A stretch of DNA of 64,000 bases, taken from assembly GCA_002682825.1 (NCBI GenBank), contig NOKP01000019.1:558001-622000 (forward strand). Reading direction: 5' to 3'. Positions 1-10,117 of this stretch are shown here, one piece after another. The stretch comes from Neonectria sp. B-13 (Eukaryota; Ascomycota; Sordariomycetes; Hypocreales; Nectriaceae). Made by a program: the position numbers and the translations under genes. How positions within the stretch are numbered: position 1 is the stretch's first letter; every line of letters begins with the position of its first letter. The notes below the pieces were generated by a model. It saw nothing but the letters and a program-made list of their open reading frames with translations. It made no database searches and was not told the origin of the DNA.

Positions 1-1
1 C

Positions 2-1699
2 AGACTAGTGTCGGCCACTGGGAGAGCTCAGCTCTCCACGAAACTTGGCCACGGAAATCAGTTAAGCCCTCACAGCGCCATGAACGGTCTCAGCCCATCA
101 CGCGGCATCACTGATGGCAACTTGCTCTACCAGTACGTCGAGACATACGAGTATGACCGCGAAGGCAACATACTACGGATGAAACACGACGCGCCATATA
201 CCAAAGGCGTCACCGGCTGGACGAGATCTTACTTTTATGAAGAACAGAGTCTCCTCAGTCACGACCCCTTGATCAAATGCAATCGGCTCAGTAGGACAGC
301 AATCGGAGACAAAGACGAGGGCAAGCATCTCTATGCTGGGGATGCTGGGCTCGCGGGCTGCGTGACCACGCTGCCCAAGTTCTCGGAGCTGGAATGGGGC
401 ATCAACAACATGATGTCCTTCTCATCCACGCAGTATGTCAATGCTGGCACCCCAGAGCGAACATACTACGTCTATGACCACTCTGGTAAACGCGTACGCA
501 AGGTGAGCGAGTCGGCTGCCAAGCCTGGTGAGCAACCTCGCAAGCAAAAGGATACACTATTCCTCGGCGATCTCGAGGTTCAAGGCCGAAGCGATGGGTC
601 TTGTCTGTGGATTGCGTGTGTCAAAGGCGACGATACCTTGGCAATGGTGGAGGTCAGCAGCGCTAGGCAGGAGCCTCTGATACGATTCCAAACGGGAGAT
701 AACATGGAGCTGGATGGCCAAGCCCAGCTCATATCTTACGAGGAGTACACTCCCTTTGGCACGGTTGTCTACTCGGCTGTGTATGGTGATGTCGAAGCCC
801 CAAGGAGGTACCGGTTTGCCAAGTACGAGCACGACCGCGAGACGGGGTTATACCACTGCGGATGGCGTTACTACTGCCCATGGCTCGGCCGCTGGACCTC
901 GCCGGATCCTCTCGGTGATATAGACGGGCCCAACCTCTATGAGTACGTCAACAACGACCCCATCAACTCGCACGACCCATCTGGAACATCAAGAGATGAT
1001 AAGAAAACAAAGGGCGTCAATCGGGCAGTGAAGAAAGGGCTCAATATCGTAAAGCAAAAAAAGAGAAAGGTTGGAAAACATTTGAAGGTCCAATTAGGCA
1101 AAGCAGGCGGACTTTTCAACCAAGTGAGGAAGGTTTTCGGCAAGAAGGTGAACAACACAATGAAAAATTTGAAAGCGGCCATCTTGGGAATGAAAAGTGG
1201 ATTCAGACCACATGGAGAGCAGCACCATTTGTTCCAAAAATCGTTTGCTCATTTCTTCGGTGCAGCTGGCATCAATCATAACGAGTTGACACTCTTCTGT
1301 GACAGGGACGTCCACAACGTTGTCGGGAACAAGCATGACGGTAACTGGGGGACCTTTTTCGCTACAAAGCTTCGCGACGTGGCCAACAACCACAACAAAA
1401 ACAAGAGCCTAATGAAGATGAAGGAACAGCTAGACAAGCTTGGGGACAAAGATATAACTGATGAGCTTCGGAATAATGGTTCCGATTTCTCCAGGGCTCT
1501 TCTCCAAGACATCAAGAAGAACAAGCCGCACTACAAACTGAGAATGATAAATCAGCTATCAGAAAACTTGACTGAAACTGGACTCCACCCGGATAAGATA
1601 GAAGGGTCTGTCAGGCCATACAAGGTCGCCTACGAGGACAGAGGTGACCTGTTAACCTGGAAAAAATATGAAAAGTTGTATTCGCCACCCGCTAGGTAG
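2..1699 (+). CDS. RHS/TcC-like toxin-complex protein, 3' part, with variable C-terminal domain
   Basis: Only the last ~565 residues are present; the frame is open to the left edge, so no start is visible. The N-terminal part resembles the RHS/YD-repeat shell of bacterial Tc toxin TcC proteins. Around nt 835-960 lies the RHS-associated core: a YHCGWRYYCPWLGRW-like stretch, then SPDPLG, DGPNLYEYVNN and DPSG, which in the family marks the self-cleaving end of the shell. After it come a Lys-rich linker and a ~200-residue C-terminal domain with QHHLF (nt ~1219), a GINHNELTL stretch and DVHNVVGN followed by GNWGTFF, an H...H...W pattern like the bacterial SitA/HNH-type polymorphic toxin domains. 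In that family the shell encloses the C-terminal effector, which is released into target cells. No intron is seen here, as expected for a gene of bacterial ancestry. The shell assignment is firm; the effector class is tentative. Confidence 0.85.
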   Translation, partial: RLVSATGRAQLSTKLGHGNQLSPHSAMNGLSPSRGITDGNLLYQYVETYEYDREGNILRMKHDAPYTKGVTGWTRSYFYEEQSLLSHDPLIKCNRLSRTAIGDKDEGKHLYAGDAGLAGCVTTLPKFSELEWGINNMMSFSSTQYVNAGTPERTYYVYDHSGKRVRKVSESAAKPGEQPRKQKDTLFLGDLEVQGRSDGSCLWIACVKGDDTLAMVEVSSARQEPLIRFQTGDNMELDGQAQLISYEEYTPFGTVVYSAVYGDVEAPRRYRFAKYEHDRETGLYHCGWRYYCPWLGRWTSPDPLGDIDGPNLYEYVNNDPINSHDPSGTSRDDKKTKGVNRAVKKGLNIVKQKKRKVGKHLKVQLGKAGGLFNQVRKVFGKKVNNTMKNLKAAILGMKSGFRPHGEQHHLFQKSFAHFFGAAGINHNELTLFCDRDVHNVVGNKHDGNWGTFFATKLRDVANNHNKNKSLMKMKEQLDKLGDKDITDELRNNGSDFSRALLQDIKKNKPHYKLRMINQLSENLTETGLHPDKIEGSVRPYKVAYEDRGDLLTWKKYEKLYSPPAR

Positions 1700-1979
1700 A
1701 AAAGACCTTGGGGGTATTGAAAATAGCGTAGCAGATAGCTCAGCAGAATAGACTGGTTACTTCAACGTGAGATTTGTGTTTAAGTTTCAATCGCCTCGGG
1801 AAGTAAGATGCTAAGGTTATTTCATATTTCTAATAATCAGTTTACACTACCTACCCATTATTAGCTATCCCGAAACCTAATTACACATCTTACATCACTT
1901 GGACGCTCTCTTTCTCTTCAGCTTTAGGTCCCCAGGGGCTATATGACTTGTTATAGATAAACTATAAAGGCTAAACAAG

Positions 1980-3085
1980 AATGTCAATACAAGATTGTAC
2001 ATATTGCAGAGCCTCCTCCGATATCAATTCCTCCCTTTTCCTTTCTAATTCCTGTTGCATCACAAGAAGCTTCACCTATCTCCTGTGCATCTCCTCCTAA
2101 TCCATCCCCCGCTTCACATCCATCCCATATCTTAACAGCTCCTTGTCGTACTGTACCGTATTCCGAATCTCCCACTTTCTCCTCATTTTCTCAACGGCTC
2201 TCTTCCGCATACTCAACTCATGGCTTGAGCTCCCCCCTCTCCTCTCCATCTGGGATACTTAACGAGCCACTTTCTCGATCTCCGCCCTGTCCCCTTCTCT
2301 GGCTATTTGCAACTGCATCCCCTCGACTTCTAGCCTCCTCATCTGGTCGTCCCCCCTCTCACCTTAATCGCCCCGAGTCCTTCAGTTGACGATACGAACG
2401 TAGCTGGACATCGGTCGCGCGGTGTTCCTCGATACACGCATTGTACCTCCTGCCGTCGTCGGTGTTGGCCACGTCGTTCTTTGCACGTGTCGCTACGAGC
2501 GTGTCGCTTCGTTCTCGTTCAAACGCGGCCTCTTTCATGGTTAGATCTTGGATAGTCTTATCTGAATGCGCAACCAGGTCGCTGCGCCGCTTCTGGAGGG
2601 CCGCTCGCTCTTCTTGCGCTTTGGTTCGAGCCGCTTCGGTGTTGACGTCAACAGCAGCACGCCGTGCTTGCGCAGCCTCCTAGGCGTCGTTCATTTTTGT
2701 AGTAAGATGGTCGAGTTGAGCAGTAGCTTCTTCGAATGAACCCATGTCAAGTTGCATGACAGCATCCTGGACAATCGTGAGGTTGGCTCTGGCCGTCATC
2801 ACTTTGGCCAACTGGACCTCAACCTTGGCCGCAAGCTCTTGGGCCGTCCAGTGCCAGGGTTCGTATGCCACGTCGTCCTTGCTATCCTGCGGCTGGGTCT
2901 GAGCATATCGTATGACATCCATCTGGGTGTCAGCGAGCTCGGTCTCTGCCGTGTCCAGTGCGTCCAATGCCATCTGCGCCGCTTGTTCAGCAGCTTCCAG
3001 CACGCAGATCCGGGCACGCCACAGCTCGACTTGGACGTTGGCCTCGCGGGCAGCTGCCCGGGCTGTCCTCCGGTCATGCCCTATA
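1980..3085 (-). pseudogene. Decayed coiled-coil protein gene
   Basis: Reading the minus strand from ~3085, one frame gives a long Ala/Glu/Gln-rich helical heptad pattern (QVELWRARICVLEAAEQAA, later QLDHLTTKMNDA), interrupted by an in-frame TAG at 2682-2680. It then continues as coiled coil for another ~95 codons to ~2395. Further on, 2340-1985 still shows Lys/Arg/Glu-rich helical segments (RAVEKMRRKWEI, QQELERKREEL) broken by several stops. The 5' end is lost where AT-rich sequence starts near 3086. No family is recognised; large coiled-coil proteins of this composition are common in fungal accessory DNA. The repeated in-frame stops and lost start make it a relic. Confidence 0.5.
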
Positions 3086-3478
3086 AGGTTACGTGCTATG
3101 TCCCTTCAGGCCCGAGCCCAGGGCTCAAATCCATAATAGTAAGAATAGAAGAACAAACAGAAGGTTTAGAATAGCTTAAAAGCTTATAAAGACTAGCTAA
3201 TTATTAAGCCCCAAGGTGATAAAAGATTAGTAGTAAAAAAGAGAAGAAATCAAAGTTAATTAATAGCTATAATAACTTACTATTAGGTTTAACTAAAAGT
3301 TAGTAAGATATATAAGACAGCTTAAGTAAGTACGAAAAGATATTCTTAAGTAACTATTTAGTATTAATTTATCTAGGTCATTGAATGAACTGTTTAACTA
3401 GAAATAAAAGCTATATAAATATCAGCTAGCAATCATTACAAAGCTTATTACTTTACCTTAGTATAACCTATAAACACA
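3086..3478. other. AT-rich degenerate DNA
   Basis: This stretch is strongly AT-rich with many TA steps, no frame longer than a few dozen codons and no recognisable product. It starts abruptly where the coiled-coil relic ends, so it may be mutated repeat DNA (RIP-like), though no second copy is available here to prove it. Confidence 0.4.
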
Positions 3479-3823
3479 ATGACAAGTTTGTACAGCTGGA
3501 GCTACACAGCCCTGCCGCCCAAAACGTTCGACATCTACAGTACGCTCAGGAACCTAAGCACTCCCTCCCAGGGGCTCAAGGTTCTGCGTACAGATCTGGT
3601 AGAAGAAAAGAAGCCCAACTTGACAACAGCCACGCCGTCGGATGTGACGCTGCCCGAGCTCATTTCCAAGCGCCAGGAAGATGGTTATACGATTGTCCGC
3701 TCTCACACCGTCACTGGCGAGGAGACGGCGGCCATATTCCGCGGTCCCTTGGTCCCTACCGGGCGGTATCACAGAAACAATTATTTCTCAGATCACTCGT
3801 GCTTACATCGCTCTCTCTCTTAA
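3479..3823 (+). CDS. Short hypothetical protein, possibly a truncated gene
   Basis: An ATG-started frame of 114 residues (MTSLYSWSYTALPPKTF...). The first ~90 residues look like real protein, with a well-formed stretch GYTIVRSHTVTGEETAA followed by IFRGPLVP. The last ~20 residues (HRNNYFSDHSCLHRSLS) look like non-coding read-through. The product is not recognised. The likely reading is the 5' exon or a fragment of a larger fungal gene whose remainder was lost, since the next 170 bp hold nothing coding and the following gene is convergent. No signal peptide or membrane segment is seen. Confidence 0.4.
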   Translation: MTSLYSWSYTALPPKTFDIYSTLRNLSTPSQGLKVLRTDLVEEKKPNLTTATPSDVTLPELISKRQEDGYTIVRSHTVTGEETAAIFRGPLVPTGRYHRNNYFSDHSCLHRSLS

Positions 3824-3996
3824 AGAGCTTCTCTGTGGGCGGGACAGTTTTAGCAAAAGAAAGAGCTGCAACTAGTGTGCCGCTACCGTATTAGGCGAAA
3901 ATTTCGCCTCGACGCCTCATATGATTAGAGACCCGGCAAGAAATTTGCCCTTCGACATATAGTATTACAAAGGCGACATTACCAGCCATCGTGTCG

Positions 3997-4775
3997 TCAA
4001 GAGTCGGCCTTAGGCCACTTCCAAAACATATTTGCACCCTCAACATCTGCCAGGGGGTTTCCATCGCCCTGTCTGGCGCTGCCGTATTGCTCGTCAAATC
4101 CGCATTTAGTATAGAACCCGTCTTTGCCCAAGGCGCTGACCACCGACGCGCAAATACCCTCAGCCTCAGCCTGATCGAGGCCCCATTGCACAAGCTTCCG
4201 GCCTATATTTCTCCCCTGGAAGTCTGGGCGTACTGCCAATCCTTCCAGATACCACGATTCAGCGCGCTTGCCACTCCAAATTGCCTCAAAGAGAGGATAC
4301 GCCCGCTCCACGATGTCTTCCTCCTTGGGGTCGCTTGCACGATTAGGCCAGGCCCAAGCATGGATGTTCATGGCAACAGAAGACAGAGGCTTGAGCAGAT
4401 TTCCTGAGTCGATGGATTAGCTTCGATGAACAGCCCTGGAGGAAACAAAGATGTCAAGTTAAACTCACGAGGATCCAAGTACCAGCACTCCAGCTTCTTG
4501 CCCCCGTCTCCCAATCTTGCCCACTGCGCAACCCCGGCAATAACCTCGCGACCACTCTCGTCTTTGGCCACAGCAACGAGCCATCGCCAACGGTAGTCCC
4601 AAAAGTTGACGCGTGCCCGGCGCAGCCAGTACAAGTCTACATCGCCGGGATGCTCGTTGCGGTGAGGGTGTATGAGCTGGCCAAACAAGTTGTCCTCCCA
4701 AAATGCCTTTGTCATGATATGGGCAATCTCGGGAAGTTCTGAGAAGCGCGCATCGCGCAATGCAATCGCAGACAT
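3997..4775 (-). CDS. GNAT-family N-acetyltransferase
   Basis: Two exons, 4775-4469 and 4403-3997, joined across a 65-bp intron (GTGAGT at 4468, CTCAG ending 4404), give 237 residues. The start at MSAIALRDARF was chosen over an in-frame ATG 29 codons upstream because family members start just before the first strand. The protein has the N-terminal part of a GNAT fold (SELPEIAHIMTKAFWED), then the acetyl-CoA binding loop in motif A (AVRPDFQGRNIGRKLVQWGL, Q-G-x-x-x-G variant) and a GFYTKCGF segment typical of motif B. GNAT enzymes move acetyl from acetyl-CoA to an amine; the substrate cannot be deduced. It is expected to be cytosolic. Confidence 0.85.
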
Positions 4776-5381
4776 GGTGTTGCGCGGAAAGCAAGTGATG
4801 GTGGCAAGATGTACGGCGGAATGGTGCTGGGAAAGGTCTTGTCCCGGCAATGAATCCTCCACAAGCCTCTACATGCACAATGCAGGCTTCAGGGGACTTA
4901 TGTATGTTCTCTCCAAAAGGTTGGCCCGTTATCCAGTGAGATTTCGTTCCAGACCATGTCTCGTCGGCCTGGAATACATCACTTAGAGGTAGCGTAGTTC
5001 GCGCGAATGCAGGGATCTCATCACATCTTGTATTGTGGTCCGATTGGACCGGGGCATATATACCCTGGTCGCCCGGGTGCTGAGTTGCGATCCTGACGGA
5101 TCCTGCAAAGCCGCCGGAAGCGAGGTTTAGGCCAGATGCAAGGTCGGACGTGTTCCCCCGAACCTGACAAGCCACTTGGATGCATCTCGAGCAACTGACA
5201 AGGATAACGCAAGGTGGTGTACGGAGTGTTTGGTATTGGAGAAAACTTTTAAAAGGGACCCCTGTAGAGCAAGCGCAAGTGGTGGAAATGGAAGTCTATG
5301 AACCCATACTTTTCCCGTCCCAGTACCCGTCCCATCATCCGGTGCGTTGCCCACTGACGAACAATCATGCCGAGCTAGCAC
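4776..5381. other. Intergenic region between GNAT and SAT4-type genes
   Basis: About 600 bp upstream of the acetyltransferase and downstream of the next gene. It must hold the acetyltransferase promoter. I see no further gene, repeat or RNA in it; the open frames here antisense to or beyond the acetyltransferase have no protein-like composition. Confidence 0.5.
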
Positions 5382-6762
5382 TCAACGATTAATCGACTGG
5401 TGACCCTCGTACGTGACCTTCCATGCCACCTCCTTGTTGATAATCATCTCTTGACTGCCAGCCCTGTAGCTTTCCTCCTCTTCTGGCAGATTCTCTCGGC
5501 TATTGCCACGGTATTGATGTGTCGCCGTGGTTTGGCTCGAGACATGGTCCGGCCTCCAGTTGTACGGTCGGCCACGGCGCTCGCTGTCAGAGCGATCGTG
5601 TACCGAAGCAGAGGTTGATGCCCCTGCAGCTGCAGATGAGGTAGCCTTGGAACGATTCTTGTCGAGTGACTGAAGTGCGTACGTATTGCTTGATCCGTAC
5701 ACGCTGAGGTCGAAGGCGAGTGGAAAGCCCATGCCTATGGAGAATGATTTCAAGAAGTTCTTCAGGTTCGGCACAGTGGCAGAAATGATGGACCAAGCAA
5801 TCATGGCCTGTTGAAGGAGCAGACTGTTTGTGACGGCAAATTGAGGCTCGGCAGAAGCCGGGTATTTGCCGAAATACGCCAGATGCATGGATGAGAGGGC
5901 GATGAGCGGTATGCGGAACGAGAAGGCCATGGCAACCTGACACTTCCGGTTGAATGACATACTGACGGTCCAGGATAGATGTACAACGAGGAGCCAGGTG
6001 AGGATCTCGGTGGAGACGTCAATCGCCGTGATCACGGCCCAGCGTGCATACTGGAAGCAATTATCTGGTTAGCTGTCTCATCATGAGGTTCCAGGAGTCA
6101 CGAGGCGTTTCCTCCGTACCTGGTTGGGACATTGTTTGACGTTATCCGGAGTCAATAATGTATTGGCACGGCAGTTGACCAGTAATGCCAAGCAGGAGCC
6201 TATACCCCATGCCGCACTGAGCACCATGAGTCCAATGCAGAGCGGTTTACTCATTCCAGTCTTGGAGCCAATGATGCGTAGGATGAGGGCGAGGACAGAG
6301 CATTTGGCGAGGCTCAAGGCTAAAAGGCAGAGAATAACTGCCGCGAGAGTAGACTGGCAATGAACGTGTTAGCTGATGAAGCAAGTGGCAGTACGCAGCG
6401 GCTCACTCTTGAAGATATGGCCCATTGTTCCTGTGGAGTAATGGAGTTGAACTTGCCGAGGCCGTAATTCAAGCCAACAAACACGGCGATTGATTGAGCT
6501 AAATGCAACACCTAGGTGATCAACACCTGGTCAGCTTTGATATCGCATGTCCTCCAGGTCATGTGAGCTTCCCTACCATTGCTGAAGCAATGAGGATGTC
6601 ATCGAAACCGAACATCTGGTACTTGATGTACGCCCTTGCCGTAGCCACAAGCGCGCTGTAGATCAGCGACAAGATTGTCACGATCCACAACTGTCCGGCA
6701 TGGTCGTTGAATGCAACAGGAGAGAACCGAGGCGAACCGTCATTCGATGTTTCTGGATCCAT
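5382..6762 (-). CDS. SAT4/PTH11-like rhodopsin-fold membrane protein
   Basis: Four exons: 6762-6577, 6511-6407, 6353-6120 and 6050-5382, with introns of 65, 53 and 69 bp having GTAGGG, GTGAGC and GTACGG donors. The 397-residue product starts MDPETSNDGSPRFSP and carries about seven hydrophobic segments: LWIVTILSLIYSALV, the FGFDDILIASAMV segment with its D-D pair, VLHLAQSIAVFVGLNYGLG, LAAVILCLLALSLAKCSVLAL, the GIGSCLALLVNC segment and ILTWLLVVHLSW onward. The W-x-F-D-D-like motif in TM2 and the Ser/Glu/Arg-rich cytosolic tail (~100 residues) fit the fungal rhodopsin-domain family (PF20684). These plasma-membrane proteins include PTH11-type receptors, but most have no known ligand. No CFEM domain is present. 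Confidence 0.85.
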
Positions 6763-7771
6763 GGCGAGGAGAGAGACCTGCAAGTCCGGCTCGAGAGAGG
6801 CGACGAGTTGACAGAATTACAAGATGGAAGAAAACGGGGAGCAGACGTTCTCGGCAGGTGAATGACTATTAATCATTCCGTTTCATAGCTACGGCGTGGC
6901 TCACCTACTACATCAACTTGACTATAGCGAAACCTCCTACGGGCGTAGATGGGTGTGTACTGGTTCTAAGATGACGCCATGGGATATCTGGCCTCCCGGC
7001 TTCAGGCCAGTTAACGGCTTGTTCTCGTACCAGGCAAGTCCAGAGCGGGACTGTTAAGACCCGAGTCCAGGGCGCGGAGGTTTTCTTTTTTTTTGGTGAT
7101 GTGCCCTGGTCGGGCTTAATCACCAACCTGCACCAACAACCAACATGCATATGCACTTGGCTTGGTACAGACCTAGTACCAAACAGCACCCTTGTCCGCC
7201 ACACCACCTCCCTAGACCCTCCGTGTCTTGCCCGTAGGATCTCATCCTGCACGTATTCGCCCGACGTTCCCGAGTCTTCAAGGGCTTTGCTAAAGTGGTG
7301 AGACATGAACCCACGCGAGTGCTTTGTCTTAGACACGCGCACCGGACACCCGAAGTCTCGGGAGATCACCGTGCTACTTATCAAGCGCCTTTTCGGGGCG
7401 GGGATTCGGAATTACCACCTGCATGGTACTAGAGCCCCCTGCAGCCTGCGGCACGGCACAGCACAGGGTAGAACCAACACGCCATACACCAAGCCATGTA
7501 TCATGCTGGGGACTCTCGCGGGTGCGTCGAATGTACACTGCACCATCCCTGACACTGTTGCAATACCGGTACTTGGCATTGCTCCCCTTGCCGGGACTTT
7601 CTGTCGGTTCGTGCATGTCTACCGCGCGCATTCCCCTTCTTGCATTTGCCATGCGAAGCAAGCCAGCGGCACCTTTGCATTCGCATTTTTCTCTCTCCTT
7701 CTTTCGTTCTTTCTTTCTCGTGTCTCTCCTGGTGAATTCACTGCTGCCAAGAGTGTGGAAACACCGCAAAA
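6763..7771. other. Divergent promoter region between SAT4-type gene and permease
   Basis: About 1 kb separating two head-to-head genes. It holds an A8-T9-type homopolymer near 7081-7096 and a pyrimidine-rich stretch before the permease start. Short frames on both strands lack protein-like character. No RNA gene was found. Confidence 0.5.
7687..7729 (+). promoter_or_regulatory. CT-rich core promoter tract of the permease gene
   Basis: A run of C and T (ctctctccttctttcgttc, then more of the same) ends ~45 bp before the permease ATG at 7772. Pyrimidine tracts just upstream of the transcription start are typical of well-expressed filamentous fungal genes; its role here is inferred from position only. 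Confidence 0.4.
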
Positions 7772-9546
7772 ATGTCAATCGACGACAAGGAATCTCCTGG
7801 CGTCCACGATGCCGCCATTGGCCACAATGACGGTGTCGACGAGATCAAAGGAAACGCGGCCGACCACGCCGACATGTACCGCATGGGCAAAGTCCAGGAA
7901 ATGAGGGTTCGTGCTAGCAACTCTTGACCTCTTGTCCTATTGAGCTTCATTGACATGGCATTGCACAGAGAAACTTTCGCTTCCTGTCCATCTTTGGCTT
8001 TTCTATGATTCTAATGGCGTCGTGGGAGTTCTCTCTGAGGTAAATTGCGCCAACAGAACTCTCTGCGTATCGTGGCTGTTGGTCAACTAACTAAACCTGT
8101 GGCTCGAAGTGTCTCCACCATCGGACTTGTCAACGGCGGCACCGCTGGGTTGATCTGGATCTTCTTTATTTGCTGGATAGGCTTCCTCTTGGTGAACACA
8201 TCGATGGCCGAGATGGCTTCAATGTAAGTAGTGCTCAATTTTCAAAACGCCCTCTCTGCACATACATGGCCAGATCGCTGACGCCAACCCTTTGCAGGGC
8301 TCCCACAACTGGAGGGCAATATCACTGGGTATCCGAATTCGCGCCGCCGCAGCACCAAAAGTTCATCAGCTACCTCATGGGATGGATGTGTGTGCTCGGT
8401 TGGCAGACGTCCTGTGCCTCTTCGGCCTTCATTGCTGGCACCCAGATCCAAGGCCTCGTCGTCCTAAACTACCCCGACTATGTCCCCGAGGCCTGGCACG
8501 GCACGCTGCTCACTGTGGCCGTTGCTGCCTTTTCGGTGCTCTTCAACACTGTCCTGGCCAGAAAGCTGCCATTGATTGAGGGTATAGTCCTCATCATCCA
8601 CATCTTCGCCTTCTTTGGCATATTGGTCACTCTCTGGGTTCTTTCGCCGAGAGCCGATGCCAAGGCTGTCTTCACCCAGTTTAGCGACGGCGGAGGCTGG
8701 GGCAGCTTGGGAGGCTCAGCCCTCGTGGGCGTTCTTGCGGGCGTTCTGCCTCTGCTGGGCGCAGATGCTGCCGTCCACATGTCCGAAGAGCTGCGCGATG
8801 CCAGCCGTACTCTGCCGCGTTCCATGATCATGACCACCGTCTTCAATGGCGCTTTGGGATGGATCATGGTCATCACGTATTGCTTCTGCATCGGCGACCT
8901 TGGGGAGGTCATCGCATCACCAACCGGCTACCCATTCATGCAGGTCTTCCTCAACTCGACGCAGTCAACGAGGAGTGCTACCGCAATGTCGGTGTTCATC
9001 GTCGCCATGACCGTCTTCTCCAATCTGACCATGGTGGCCACGTCGTCGCGCCAGCTCTTCGCATTCGCACGAGACCATGCTGTTCCCTTCAGCCCTTGGT
9101 TCTCCAACGTGCCAGCCGGATGGGATGTGCCCCTCAACGCCATTCTGACGACCTTCCTTATCTCAAGCCTTCTTTCCCTCATCAACATCGGCTCGGCTGT
9201 CGCACTGAACTCCATCACTTCCTTGGCAACAACATCACTTCTCTCCAGCTACATCGTCTCCATCGGCTGCATGATCTGGCGGCGATGGACAAAGAACCCG
9301 CTTCTGCCCTCCAAGTTCAGCCTGGGCGAGTGGGGTCTCGCCATAAACATCGCCTCCGAGGCCTTCCTTGTCGTTATTTTCGTCCTGGCATTCATGCCCG
9401 GTAACCCCAACCCGACGCCATCAGAGATGAATTGGAATATTCTGATCTACGGTGCTGTTACAATATTGTCTTTGGCATATTACTTTTTCCGTGGAACTCA
9501 CCGATATGAGGGTCCAGTCGCATACACCAGAACGCTTCAGCAGTAA
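7772..9546 (+). CDS. APC-superfamily amino acid/GABA/choline-type permease
   Basis: Four exons: 7772-7906, 7969-8039, 8110-8223 and 8298-9546, giving 522 residues. The first intron has a GTTCGT donor; the third exon acceptor (CGAAG, 8109) is preceded by a good CTAAC branch site. The product has a ~45-residue hydrophilic N-terminus, then about 12 membrane segments. TM1 carries FSMILMASWEF and the unwound LVNGGTAGLIW segment; later landmarks are MAPTTGGQYHWVSEF, LLGADAAVHMSEE and the RQLFAFARDHAVPFS loop, all hallmarks of the fungal UGA4/HNM1-like permeases. The family takes up amino acids, GABA, choline or polyamines with protons at the plasma membrane; the exact substrate is not readable. The C-terminus is short (HRYEGPVAYTRTLQQ). 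Confidence 0.93.
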
Positions 9547-10117
9547 GGACCAACTTACCGAGTCGTGCCTACCTAAGATGGTCCGCCAAGTTCAAAAGTT
9601 TAGCCGAGTTTGTTTGTATGCTTTCTAACAATGGGCTAATCTAAACGGTTCCGAGCGAAATTATAAATGTATTGTCTTTCTAGCTGTTAGAGCCGTGACA
9701 GGTTGCAGTAGCTCAGTAACATAAACTTAATCATGGGATATTTGCAATAGAGGTCTGTCCGAGACGCTTGCTCAATGACAAATAATTCAACCATAACTCA
9801 CACCACACCCTGCTCCACCGTTACAAACTCTTTGAGGACCGCCCGTAGAGACAGATAACACGGGTCACTCTCATCCTTAAACTGCCCCATATTCTTAATT
9901 GTACTGTTGTCAGCATTTTGTCCTTTGACGTAAAGTATTATGGCTTATAACTGACTCTATGCTTGCGAGGAATCACTGGAGAGGGTGGGTCGGGCATTTC
10001 GAACCCGTACAAGCCCTTTCCACCGAAGAGCGAGTAGCTCACTTGCACAACGAAGCCATTCGTTTCGGGGTTGTTTGGCCGAAGAATCTTCCTCTGCTGG
10101 GCCTTGGAGGTGATCAG
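9547..10117. other. Intergenic region between convergent genes
   Basis: About 570 bp between the permease stop and the minus-strand hydrolase-like stop. A possible extra 3' exon of that gene lies here (minus strand ~10101/10095 to 9938), reached by a GTATGT donor at 10156; it would replace the last 12 residues with ~54 others. Nothing else is seen. Confidence 0.4.

Noticed and set aside
937..1524. Several minus-strand frames under the RHS-like gene
   Set aside because: They are reverse-frame shadows of its Lys/Phe-rich coding sequence.
8478..8912. Long open frame antisense to the permease
   Set aside because: It is the reverse of a hydrophobic coding exon, with Arg/Ser/Thr-rich low-information composition, and has no splice or start context.
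8170..9546. Permease starting at the long open frame near 8170
   Set aside because: That start lies in the third exon's shadow frame; the correct N-terminus with TM1 comes from exons beginning at the ATG at 7772.
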